NCBI RefSeq assembly: GCF_964340395.1
Contig: NC_135571.1
Location: 9,074,953-9,138,952 of the forward strand
Length of the DNA: 64,000 bases
Source: Glandiceps talaboti
Lineage: Eukaryota; Hemichordata; Enteropneusta; Spengelidae
Direction of reading: 5' to 3'
Shown here: piece by piece, positions 12,972-23,640 of the stretch
Position numbering within the stretch: position 1 is the stretch's first letter
How the letters are laid out: each line of letters opens with the position of its first letter
Notes under the pieces: generated by a model
Databases searched by the model: none
Seen by the model: the letters and a program-made list of their open reading frames with translations, nothing else
What the model was told of the DNA's origin: nothing
Program-made: the position numbers and the translations under genes

Positions 12972-14072
12972 GGGAAATTGATCACGTCAAAATAATCACA
13001 TCCCAGGTTTGTAATTGGGTCTAAGAATATGATTTTTGGTAAAAAAAAAACATTTTAAAAGTGTTCAAATTGGTTTTAAAATTTAGTTTTGTGTTTTTCA
13101 AACTGCTAAAAGCATGCCAATTTGATTGCCAATAAGTAAAAATCCTTTGCTAGAACAAACATGCTTCGATCACACATTCGGGGTGTACAATATTCTGAGT
13201 AAGTTATTGTATGCAACAAAACATTTTTTTAAATATTTCAGTTGTAGCTAGTACAGCTTCAAGACAAAGGCATGACAATGTACTTGTAGTGAAAATAGAA
13301 ACTGCCATAATAGCCATTAGAATGTACAATAATTTTGTTTGGTAACATAAAATGATCGGGGAATACAGGTAGATATTAGTTTATTAGTATCTAGTCATGT
13401 GAAAATTTTGACACTCTCTCCCATACATCATGATGAGGTATATCCCTTCAGTAAATGTCATGTATTCAAACCTAAAATTAGATACAACTTTTGATTTTCA
13501 ACCCTCTACAGATAACACAACTTCACTGAAAACTGCAAACTCAGTGGCATGCATGTTCGAGTTTGTTGGGCTGATTAACAATAATGGTTTGTGTTTATAT
13601 AATCGTGATTAATGAGAGTAGACTTTATTTTCTAAATATCTAGGAACTCATCACAAATAGGTAGTATTTCCACAGCTTACGACAGGCCAATCTAATTAAA
13701 ATCTGATGTGGTGAAAGTGGCTAGATATCTTTGTGGTGAAAACGGCTAGATATCTTTATTTACCTCTATTTAAAGTGGTTGATATTGCCCCATAATGCAT
13801 TCAATTTGTTATGTTAACTGCGCATGTGCAATACTGTATTCAAGATTGGTCTAAAATGGGGTCTTCTATCTAAACAGTTGAACGGTCTAAAATGGGGTAT
13901 TCATTTTGGGTCAAAATTGGTCTAAAATGGGGTCTGGGGTTGACAGCATTGGCCACACACCCCTACCAGACCTGGCCACCTGTTTACAAGACCTGAATCA
14001 TAACACAGCAAGGATCAAATAATAGTGCTGTTAACTTAATGTTTATTTTTCAAATTTTAGATATTATATTTA
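12972..14072. other. Non-coding, no gene seen
   Basis: No gene. Three GGTCTAAAATGGGG-type words lie at 13850-13935 and two GGCTAGATATCTTT words at 13719-13760. Confidence 0.45.
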
Positions 14073-14074
14073 AG

Positions 14075-14216
14075 CAATAAACCACCCCCTGGGGATGGTA
14101 TACCAAGAGGTTTTGACCAGTGAACGAAATATATGCACGAGCGATAGCGAGTGCATATATTGAGTTCACTGGTCAAAACCGAGTGGTATACCTTCCCCAG
14201 GGGGTGGTTTATCGCT
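14075..14216. repeat. ~140-bp near-perfect palindrome
   Basis: AATAAACCACCCCCTGGGGA pairs with TCCCCAGGGGGTGGTTTATC. Inward, GGTATACC, GGTTTTGACCAGTGAAC and TATATGCAC also have their complements in order, around a GAGCGATAGCGAG centre. A fold-back MITE is the simplest reading. A cruciform-forming spot is expected physically. Confidence 0.75.
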
Positions 14217-15214
14217 ATTATATTATACTAGTATATTGATAATATCGGAAACAAGATAAGAACTAACGTTTTCTCGTTTCACATGTTTCATATGCGCCTC
14301 TGTGTCTAATTTGCATAACAATAACTCTGCTTTCAAGACAGCTGATCTTGGCCTCAATGTGAACGTCGTGCAGCGACTGGATTTATTTTATCTGCTCGTC
14401 GTTTCTAGGGATAATCTGTACATTGATCGGCTCATTAAAAGTGCACAGTGATGAATAAACAACCTGTTTGACTTGAGGTATAAACTTGAAGTTGTTTATT
14501 GAATACAGCGTGCTTCGATCGCTCCCAGGCGAATTCGTGACTCGATGAAGTGATAGACAGGTTGATATTTACAATGTATTTATATTACTGGAAGTTACGT
14601 CAGTAGATTTTCGGGTTTGAGGATTTCCCTTTCGGATTGATGACTGATACTCTAGGACAGGATCCCAGACAAATTTCTGTTTAGATTAATGGTAAGTCGG
14701 CCAGTGTAAGCTCTTTCACTTGCTTCATTTTTATGACAGGACAGGACATCGACAGCTCACCAATGTTTCCACTCCAGCCGCGCTGCCGCGGCGGCGGCTG
14801 GGACCGATCTCGTGCATGCCTAGCGCCTTGACCTTAGTACATGTAGTATGCGATGATTTGAACAAATACGTGATGACTGGGTTGCTTTCGAAATTTCCTT
14901 CATAATTTCTCATAAAATATTGTATCATTGAGAGAAAATCCTCCTCTGACAATTCGAAGAGTTCACTATCAGTATCACGGCGGACTACAACTCAACGTTC
15001 GTAGACGAACAAAATTTGGACGCGTGCCAGCAGTGCATTATCGTACCAGCAGTGCATTATCACTCGTTTTAGACGCGCTAGTTCGATGTCTAGACCAATC
15101 AGATCCCTCGATTTCAACCATCAATATACTGGTATAGTATAATATGCAATAACGACATTTTAATTCAAATTGTGTTTTCATTATAGGCTGCATTGATGTT
15201 TAAAGCCATCCAGA
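14217..15214. other. Non-coding; CpG-dense patch and donor-like site
   Basis: A short GC-rich block at 14773-14815 contains CCAGCCGC and its complement GCGGCTGG. TTAATG/GTAAGTCGG (14685-14699) is a good splice-donor match and could end an unseen 5' UTR exon of the gene starting at 16268. About 30 bases at 14210-14240 (TATTATATTATACTAG..GTATATTGAT) recur inverted at 15117-15148, so 14075-15150 could be one composite fold-back element. Confidence 0.3.
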
Positions 15215-16230
15215 ATTGACCAGCTGTTTATGCAAACCAAAAGCGACTTGGTTAACTTCTACAATTCTTTAATACTAACACTTGGGACTTTTTAAACAGA
15301 AAATTACTTTCTTGATGTCAATACCATCCAGTACAAACCACCTGAACCGTTCGACTTAGTAGATTTCTGCCAACCCACTTAAGACCAGCTGAACTATTCA
15401 AACAGAAAGTGACTTAGTTGACTTCTGCCTACCCAATACAGACCAGCTGAACTATTCAAACAGAAAGTGACTTAGTTGACTTCTGCCTACCCAATACAGA
15501 CCAGCTGAACTATTCAAACAGAGTGACTTAGTTGACTTCTGCCTACCCAATACAGACCAGCTGAACTATTCAAACAGAAAGTGACTTAGTTGACTTCTGC
15601 CTACCCAATACAGACCAGCTGAACTATTCAAACAGAAAGTGACTTAGTTGACTTCTGCCTACCCAATACAGACCAGCTGAACTATTCAAACAGAAAGTGA
15701 CTTAGTTGACTTCTGCCTACCCAATACAGACCAGCTGAACTATTCAAACAGAAAGTGACTTAGTTGACTTCTGCCTACCCAATACAGACCAGCTGAACTA
15801 TTCAAACAGAAAGTGACCAGTGACTACTATACCCACCCAGTAGTAGTACAGACCAGCTGAACTATTCAAACAGAAAGTGACTTAGTTGACTTCTGCCTAC
15901 CCAATACAGACCAGCTGAACTATTCAAACAGAAAGTGACTTAGTTGACTTCTGCCTACCCAATACAGACCAGCTGAACTATTCAAACAGAAAGTGACCAG
16001 TGACTACTATACCCACCCAGTAGTAGTACAGACCAGCTGAACTATTCAAACAGAAAGTGAATTAGTTGACCTCTGCCTACCCAATACAGACCAGCTGAAC
16101 CATTCAAATAGAAAGTGACTTAGTTCATTTCTATACCTACCCACTAAAGACCAGCTGAACCATTCAAATAGAAAGTGACTTAGTTCATTTCTATACCTAC
16201 CCACTAAAGACCAGTTGAACCATCCAATGT
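15215..16230 (+). repeat. 58-bp minisatellite upstream of the start codon
   Basis: The core unit runs GACCAGCTGAACTATTCAAA / CAGAAAGTGACTTAGTTGAC / TTCTGCCTACCCAATACA. Near-identical copies occupy about 15383-16080, with diverged copies at both edges (from 15215; last GACCAGTTGAACC near 16209). Two units at 15800-15850 and 15980-16030 carry the same variant CAGTGACTACTATACCCACC, so a multi-unit block was duplicated. Nearly every unit has a CAGCTG hexamer. The array ends about 40 bases before the ATG, so it lies in the 5' UTR, its intron or the promoter. Confidence 0.9.
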
Positions 16231-16267
16231 TATAATTATATGGTAGATTAATTCACATAACCAAATA

Positions 16268-18026
16268 ATGATGGATGAACATGAAGAATCAAGCTCTAAC
16301 AGTCCAGGCTTACAACTAACAGAAACTATTGACAGTAAGGAAGCGTTCCTGGGATGGATCAAGGGTCATAGCAAGATTTCACCGGAAACAATTGCATGTC
16401 TGACAGAGAATGAATGCAACGATCTAGAGGTGCTGGTTGCCATGAGTGGTGAACAACTTGATAAGTTGAATATCACACTTGGTCAACGTGTATTTTTGGA
16501 AAAAGCAATTCGGCAACTTAAAGAAAAGATGTCATCAGACTTATCAGTTGGAGCTGAACAGGAAAAGCATCAGGGAGATGCGAGAGACCAAAGAGATGTG
16601 ACAGCCTCTTTTCTAAGTAGAAAATCCACTGAAAGCTCAAATCAGAGTACTCACAGTGATAGTCGAAGTGTAACCCAAGTGAGCAGAATGGAACAGCAGA
16701 GTGATGATTCTGAAGAGTGTAGTCACGCAAGCACTGTTGAGGAAGAAGAACGTAAAGCATTGTTTGTATTTAACACCTGGGATGAACAGCAGTGTGGTCT
16801 ACCAGGTCTTCACAGAGTTCTCATCAAAGATTTCTGTAAAAGGAAAGATGAAGTGCTCAGACTTTACTCCACTGTCCTTGATATCAACATCAGTGAAAGT
16901 AAAAAAAAAGATGCTGAGAAAGCAAGAGTGACCCTTCTTGGACCTAGAATACTGGACACTGATGGCACTGCAGACTTTCCACCAAGAATCGAGTGGCTAA
17001 TATACCATGAAAGCTTCTATCCTGAGCTTGCCACACTGAGAAACATGAGGTATGTGGTTGGATATGCTCCAAAGACAGCTTTTGCAGCAATACGCATTCA
17101 TGAGAATCTCTTCCATGACAGCAGACTTTACCTTATCAACCATATTAATCCAGAAGACCGATATTTGATGTCAGCACTTGAATTACACAAACTTGAAGCA
17201 AAAATGCTAAAGGTGGCCAGGTATGCAGATGTTGTTATATCTATTGGTCCACAAGTAAAGAATCATTTTGAGAATCAATATAGAGCTTTGCCTTTAGAGG
17301 ATGGAGATGAAAATAGTTCAAAGATTGCACACATTGAACTTCTACCAAAGCCAAATAAACTGTTCTACAAGAGTGCTGTAACATTCCCAGGAGAAATAAA
17401 GCAACATGTCATATTAACCTATGGGAAAACAGACAGCCAGGCAGCATTAACTACTGGTGATTTCAAGACCATAGTAACATCAGTTGGGAAAGCAGTAAAA
17501 ACATTTACATGTTCTCATAAGGATTCAAAACTTCCAAAACTTAGAGTGTTGGGGGTTCATCCACAGGGCAATACTTCATATCTGAATGATATGTTGAAAG
17601 AAGCAGGGGCATCACATCTGAAAGTATCACCTCGCCCATCAACATCAGCTACGGGCCTGCTAGACCACCTTAAACAAAGTCATCTTTGTATCATAGCACC
17701 ATGTCATGAAGACTATGGATTAGATTGTACAGAAGCATTAATAACTGGTCTACCAACTCTTATTCCTGATGATACCCAGCTTGCTGAATTTGTCAACAAA
17801 TACTTCAAGGACCATACAGATGATTGTGTTGTTAGCAGTGGTGAAGATCAATGGTATTACAGAATACTAGGGATACTATCAGACACCGCTACTGCATTTG
17901 AGAATGCACAAAAGTTGAAAGAAAAGTATAAACACAGTGAAGATGTATCTGCAAGCCATGGTAGATTTGCTGCACTATTTAGAAGCACTTCAGAAACATC
18001 TCCAAAGGAACAAGACAGAGCACGAG
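16268..18026 (+). CDS. Exon 1: SAM-like + GT-B glycosyltransferase-like
   Basis: Coding exon for residues 1-586 plus one base. The first ATG (doubled, ATGATGG) follows an in-frame TAG at 16244, so I take it as the start. Residues about 22-88 look like a SAM domain (WIKGH..ISPETIACL..LVAMSGEQLDKLNITLGQR). A Ser/Glu-rich linker follows (90-163). Residues about 164-570 read as a GT-B, GT4-type fold: FVFNTWDE..CGLPGLHRVL at the N-lobe start, VARYADVVISIGPQVKNHF before the C-lobe, and EDYGLDCTEALITGLPTLIP with glutamates 481 and 489 forming the E-x7-E motif of retaining glycosyltransferases. The usual GR...KG nucleotide-sugar motif is not evident, so activity is uncertain. There is no signal peptide or membrane segment, so it is probably cytosolic. 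The donor is AG/GTAAAG, ending in phase 1. Confidence 0.85.
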
Positions 18027-18269
18027 GTAAAGATTTTTCTATTTGTAAATATTATTGATATTTACTGTGCTTTATAGGACACCAAACTACATTGTATAAA
18101 TTCCAGTTATGTCGTATGTAAGGGTACCTAAAACATTAAACTGAGACCATGAACTGAGAGTCTCAGTTTGCAAAAAATAGCTATTATCTGTTCAGGCATG
18201 TTCCATATCTGATAATTCCTGTATATTTTGCAGTCCCTTATTGAGTGATATTGTGTGCTTATTTTTCAG

Positions 18270-18746
18270 TTCCAAGTGATATAAGAGTAGATGTTGATGT
18301 AAGTGAAAGTAGCATCCAGCAACACATTAAAGATAAAACTAATGGTATCCAGGATGAAGAGGAAAAGAGTAGGTTACTGACAGAGATACAGCAAAGAGTA
18401 CTGGAGCTGAGAGACATGCTGAAAGAAAGTTCTGGTCAGATAGCAGACAACAAAGAGCAAAGATGTGAAGAGCTTGTACAGATCATCTTTGGTTTATTAG
18501 GAAAGGATACAACTGTTAATGGAATCAATGTCAGATGTCTTGAAATTGTGTTAAATTTTCCCAGCATTATTAACCTTTACAGACTGCAGGGATGTTGCTG
18601 TTCTGGTATCCTGGCCAAGAAGTTGGAACCACTGTTAGTAACTGATGAAATGAGGGTAAAAGCAGCTGAATATGGAATCCCATTGAAACTATGTGCTACC
18701 TATGATGAAGACAAATTTAAAGAACTTGACACCTTTTTCATTAATA
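18270..18746 (+). CDS. Exon 2: helical + TRADD-N-like module
   Basis: The acceptor TTATTTTTCAG/TT and donor ATA/GTAAGT keep phase with exon 1 (shared codon gives Val 587) and exon 3. It encodes residues 588-745. Residues about 595-660 are a charged amphipathic helical stretch (EEEKSRLLTEIQQRVLELRD). They are followed by a short alpha/beta segment (INVRCLEIVLNFPSIINLYR .. ILAKKLEPLLVTDEMRVKAA .. IPLKLCATYDEDKFKELD). That beta-helix-helix-beta pattern with an LxxLYxLQxxGxL-like core recalls the TRADD-N-type modules that follow death-fold and other signalling domains in many invertebrate proteins. The assignment is by pattern only. Four cysteines cluster at RLQGCCCSG. Confidence 0.75.
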
Positions 18747-19490
18747 GTAAGTTGCCATCATAATCTTTGTCAGAAGTAATTTTACCGTCCGTAATGGGAG
18801 GTTATGTTATGCCTTTGTCTGTCTACCTGTCTGATTTGCATACTACTGTCGCAGTTCTAATGAAACTTGCTACACGTTTCCCTTATTATAAGAACTGGTA
18901 AGGTTTTGGTTACAAGCGTACAAACGTCAGTGAATGGTCAGAGCCCATGTTCTATTAAACTTGCTTTTATTTTCAATAAGATCAAGTCATTTGCATAATT
19001 AATTAGGTTCATTAATAGGCTATATCTTAAGAATACACACTTCAAATTCTTTATAGCATGGCACATACATCAAAAATAACAATAGACACGTGTTATAAAG
19101 TTTGTTGATGTAGCTTTTTAGCTCCCAACGGGCACTGTGCATGGAGGGTGCTTATATGTTGCTTCCATGTTTGCAATCACCCTCATATCAGTTTGGAAGT
19201 ATGTCTTCAATGAAGGCTTTTTGTAACTCTATTTAAGAAAGTTTGAACAATGTAAGGTTGATGGAAAAAGACAACTGGAACCTGTAATACATGCATTGCT
19301 ATAAAACATAAATTCAGCCTCGCCTTTGTTCCCCATTAAACTTTTTGTAAGAAGTGTACACTCAAAGATTTACCATAATTTGTTCTTGGTCTTGGTCTTG
19401 GTCTTCTAGCAGTGTTACATCAAGCTGCTGTAGCTAGTATTCTTAGGATAAATTTTCTCTAACTCACCCGATATCATTATGTACTATTAG
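18747..19490 (+). other. Intron 2 with dispersed repeat
   Basis: The phase-1 intron opens GTAAGT and ends TACTATTAG. It holds a repeat (19057-19167, GCATGGCACATACATCAAAA to GCATGGAGGGTGCTTATATG) that recurs at 21333-21443 in intron 4. Sequence around 18790-19020 (AATGAAACTTGCTACA, TTTGCATAATTAATTA) resembles the repeat cluster at 45.8-46.1 kb. Confidence 0.5.
19057..19167 (+). repeat. Dispersed repeat, copy 1 of 2
   Basis: Near-identical to 21333-21443 (GTTTGTTGATGTA, TTTTTAGCTCCCAA, GGGCACTGTGCATGGAGGGT). Both copies lie in introns of the same gene in the same orientation. Confidence 0.75.
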
Positions 19491-19564
19491 GGGATGGCGG
19501 TGGTTTAAAGCCAGTGGAAATGTCAGAGAGTGAAGAGAGTGAAGAAGAAGAGTTGCAGAATGAT
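19491..19564 (+). CDS. Exon 3: acidic linker
   Basis: 74 bases, entering in phase 1 and leaving in phase 0 at AATGAT/GTAAGT. It encodes residues 746-770, a glycine run then EMSESEESEEEELQND. Acidic serine patches of this kind are typical casein-kinase-2 targets and flexible linkers. The acceptor TACTATTAG has a weak pyrimidine tract. The exon is supported mainly by phase continuity and the donor. Confidence 0.6.
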
Positions 19565-20189
19565 GTAAGTTCTATTATTACATATGTATCAGATTACTCG
19601 CACCGATGCATGCACATACGAATGGTATTTGCACTGCAGTGCAACACTGAAACCATTATTGCATGCGTACATGCAAATGATACAATAGAAATGAGGATGT
19701 GATCATTTGTTCTACGCAAAAGTGCCTGATCGCGTAGTGCCATTTTTACGGATAAACATACTCAATAATACAGAATCTCTTGCCGTGTGAGTGCCAGTGT
19801 GGTACTCGTGCTTGCATTGTTTCTTCTGCACTTTCACTCAGACTACACTTGTGAAAGTACTGCCACAAAGAATACTGCAAGCACTTAGTGCAAATACCCC
19901 AATTATGCTAGACTTCTACTTGTGTGTTATGGGGATTCTGTCGTAATCTTTACTTTGTCTGTATGGGTAAAAAGAACTACAAATAGCATTCTAACAAATA
20001 TGATGTAAAGTAATAAAAGTAACTTTCTGAATGGACTTTATCATATGCATCAAGTTTGTAAATGAATGCATCTGCAGTTTAGCACCTTCTGTGTTGACGA
20101 TAATATTATCGTCATCATATATGTGAAATGCATTCACTGTGTGTTAAAATTACTACTATTTCATTGTTCCTTTTTTTTCCTTCATTCAG

Positions 20190-20250
20190 AGTGAAAAATG
20201 TGGTCATGACAAAGACAGAACATCTGATGTATCTGAGACTGACTTTGAAA
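20190..20250 (+). CDS. Exon 4: short polar exon
   Basis: 61 bases from a strong acceptor (CCTTTTTTTTCCTTCATTCAG) to donor GAAA/GTAAGC, phase 0 in and phase 1 out. It encodes residues 771-790 (SEKCGHDKDRTSDVSETDFE). The polar composition continues the linker. Confidence 0.6.
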
Positions 20251-20639
20251 GTAAGCATGCAGTATTATACTTTTATAAGGGCAACGTCATATGTAAGATT
20301 CCTCAAAAAACTGTTTGACCCCAACCTGATCTGTGTTGGACTGACCCACAGGCCTGATTGACACTGATGCAAGTGAAGTTACTATGTTAATTTGTACACC
20401 AGCAGACAGTGACACCATATTCGTCTGCTGATCGAATAGCTGTGAAAACATGTATGCACGTGCACGCTTATGAAAATATAAAGCCTCGTGCATAGCTTTA
20501 CCCACTCAGCTTTGCACATGTGCAGTATTTCTGCTACACAACTCCTTTTTCATATGTAAATTAGCTTTGCTGCACTCGTGCATACGTGTTTGCTTGTTTG
20601 TTTGTTTGTGTGTTTATATATTACTTCAATCAGCCCAGA

Positions 20640-20925
20640 ACAAAGTGCATTGTGAGTGCAGGTAGCTATGCAGTTGTTGCACTCATGTGTGGGTAGCTGT
20701 ACAGGATTGCACAGTACCATGCATATTGCTGCCCAGTATCCACACAGGATTATTACTGTGCAGAGCTGTGCAGTTAACGGCACAATTCATGCTCAGTCTT
20801 TCAACCTTTCTGCACAGTTTGCTGCACATGTGTCATACAGTACATTGTACTGCAAAATGCCATGGATAACTCTGCACAGTCTACATAGGATTAATACTGT
20901 GCAGAGCTGTGTGGTTAGCTGTGAT
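20640..20925. repeat. Degenerate GTGCAGAGCTG tandem sequence
   Basis: TACTGTGCAGAGCTGTG occurs at about 20753 and again at about 20894, with repeated CACAG/CTGTG words between. The copies are divergent. The 60-90 codon frames here are by-products. Confidence 0.45.
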
Positions 20926-21332
20926 TAAATTTAAAAAAAAACTAATTGTGTACACATACATAACCTATAACATACAATCAAATAGTCAGCATGCACAATG
21001 CACATGCGGAACGCATGCTATTCACTGAGGAATATAATCTTAGTCTAGCATCTGTACTATCTCCTCAAACGCCCCAAGTGTTTAACCAGGCATCCAGGTT
21101 ATAAGTTCCATAAACTCATGAATATTCATAGAAATGAAAGTCCAGTGGATTAGAACAGTTGTCTTGACTTCATGGAATGTTTAACGTACACCATGTTATG
21201 TTTAATTCTATTAATTTCAGCGACAGTAGTATTAAAGATAGATTACAAAAAAAAGTCAAGACGACTGTTGAAAGCCTACTTCATATACTGAGTTACTGTA
21301 GTGATTTCCAGTTCATCTATTAAAGCTGCACT

Positions 21333-21443
21333 AGCATGGCACATGCGTCAAAAATAACAATAGGCACATGTTATAAAGTTTGTTGATGTACGGTAGCTTT
21401 TTAGCTCCCAATGGGCACTGTGCATGGAGGGTGCTTATATGTT
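21333..21443 (+). repeat. Dispersed repeat, copy 2 of 2
   Basis: Same sequence as 19057-19167 with a few substitutions and a 5-base insertion (CGGTA) before GCTTTTTAGC. Confidence 0.75.
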
Positions 21444-22148
21444 CAACAACTGCAACTGAAACATTTAAAAAAAAATATATTTTCATTAATAAAATAACTT
21501 ACTTGTAATATTGTCACCCTGAATAGTACTGAATTCACCCGTGGTTAAACATATTTTTTAACTGTATAGTCGATAAATCAAATCAAAATTTAGTTTTGGG
21601 TGGATCCACACCCAAAAATCAGCACCGTCAGTGGCGATCACAATTTCAACCTGTTACAGTAACTGCACTATTTATGGATAAGATCTACTGCTGATTAACA
21701 TGTGTAATGTCTACTTATTCAATTTGGTACTTCAGTTAATATATTGTGGTTGTCAGATTGAACAATGATACTCCAGTTACAACTAGTGCAGTTTTAACAT
21801 GGTGACAGATTCAAAACCAAGCTTTTGCTCAAGATTTAAACTTGTCATGACACCGCTTATGGATAATATTGACCCTCAAATTAACAGATAAAATGTCTTT
21901 TGATAGTCTAAGAGTAGTTGACCAATTTTTAGTGAATATGTCTTTGGTTACTTGATGCTAAAGAAATGTCCCAGTTGCAGCTAGTGCAGATTTAACTCAA
22001 GCATTACAGTGTTATTGAAGTCTGTAACAAAGGGACAGAAATGCTGTATCACAAAATGCTATATTTGTCAGAAATGCATACATGTATAAGATACCACTAA
22101 TCACACAAACATTAACATTGACAAAATATTTTGTTTATCTTGTCCCAG

Positions 22149-22394
22149 GTGTGTTATATCTTGAGCTAGATCACACAATTGATCGACTGCAACCAATAGA
22201 GTGGTACTTACATCTGGTATGTGATACAAAGGTGTGTAGGAAACATAGAGGAAGACACTCTGACATCATTCAAGTAGAGCTTATAACAGACAAAATTCAA
22301 CATATCTTTGACTCCAGACAAGAAATCTTAGCACTGCTGGGATTTAAGAAATATATGATGAGGAAAGATAGAGGGATTGACACAAGTGCCACAG
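22149..22394 (+). CDS. Exon 5: unrecognised domain
   Basis: The acceptor TTTATCTTGTCCCAG and donor CACAG/GTAAAA join in phase with exons 4 and 6. It encodes residues 791-872 with mixed hydrophobic/charged periodicity (VLYLELDHTIDRLQPIEWYL, IIQVELITDKIQHIF, ILALLGFKKYMMRK). I recognise no family. It looks folded, not linker, and could be the second half of the exon-2 module or a separate small alpha/beta domain. Confidence 0.7.
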
Positions 22395-23640
22395 GTAAAA
22401 ACTATTCACATAATTGACTGGACTACTAGGGTATATCAGATTCCAGACCATAGGAAGGCTATAGTTAACCTTATAATATACCTAGTGATAATGCTGTGCC
22501 ACGTTTCGCTAGAATTAGTCACGTGATAGGAAAATAGAATGACTATTTCCCAAGGGAAATAGTTCCATCAACTTTTACATGGTCACGTGACCACCGCGCG
22601 TTCACAGCAGGTCAAAATGGCAGCTTCTGACGATGTCGTCTGCCACCGCGAGTTCACAGCATGAGGTATATTATAAAACACATATTGCCTGGCCTATATT
22701 CGGGCTATAGCACGTGTTCATTACCCCCTCGTGACTGTGAGTTACCAGAATCACATGCTATTTCCCTCGGCCTTTGGCCTCGGGAAATAGCATGTGAATC
22801 TGGTAACTCACAGTCCCTCGGGTGTAATAAACGGGTGCTATAGCCCTCATGGCCAGGAAATATGTGTTCAATATAACAGCCTTCAAATAGATAACATTGC
22901 AGTGACCCATAAACTAGATTTGTAACTGATTACAACACATATCTGTTACCACCTTGGAAGGCAAAACCATACTTGACGTCACAATAAATGTGATGTGTGA
23001 TACTGATATTTATCAACTAAGTAATCTACAGTCAGCAATATCCCCTGATAATGAGGATTATTATCCTCATTATAAATGATAATTTTGTGTCATTCCAGTT
23101 GGGATAATTATCCCGATTGAGATAATTTCTTGTATCCTGATTTGGATAAATGACCTTGGAGCTCTGTCATATGTAACTAGGACATGTCACATGTTGAAAC
23201 AAATATGTGTACATTCTAGTCTCAAAGACCTACAAAAGAGCCAGGTATCGGACACAGGTTGTCTTGGGCAATTTTTCTGTATTCACATTTGAAGAGTATT
23301 TATCTGAAATGGCTGTATCCAATTCTGATAAATACAGAATACCTTGAAGGTATGTTTTTGTCCTGATTAGGATAATTAGTCCGATCAGGAGATATTCCTG
23401 ACTGCTATAATATGTCAAATTATTGTATTATAATTTCAAAAGTGAACAATGGACAATAATCAGAAGTCATCTTTAATTATTAAATGCGACAGTTCGATTA
23501 ACATCAAATGAATCAAATTTATGTATGATGAACTTGCACATTATAAGTTTACACTTGTGTCTGTACATGAGTTTTGCAACAGTTTCAGTATTCAGTGAAA
23601 TATCAGGTTTTGATATTATCTATCCTTATTTTTATTTCAG
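22395..23640 (+). other. Intron 5 with fold-back element
   Basis: Phase-1 intron. It contains the palindrome at 22662-22880 and a patch of GGATAAT-type short palindromes (23046-23400). No gene is seen on either strand. Confidence 0.5.
22662..22880. mobile_element. ~220-bp fold-back MITE
   Basis: The arms pair around a GGCCTTTGGCC centre. The inner 33 positions have one mismatch (ACTGTGAGTTACCAGA .. ATGCTATTTCCC against its complement). The outer part (ACACATATT, CCTGGCC, GGGCTATAGCAC, ATTAC) pairs less perfectly. A second small stem (ACTATTTCCC/GGGAAATAGT, about 22542-22564) lies just upstream and may belong to the same insertion. Confidence 0.75.

Larger units (their letters stand above)
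20251..22148 (+). other. Intron 4; repeats only
   Basis: Contains degenerate tandem sequence at 20640-20925 (CAGGATTATTACTGTGCAGAGCTGTG recurs about 140 bases later), the second copy of the 19.06-kb repeat (21333-21443), and otherwise no gene. Confidence 0.5.

Noticed and set aside
22661-22843. Small ORF inside intron 5
   Set aside because: Lies within the palindromic MITE. The codons are just the inverted repeat.
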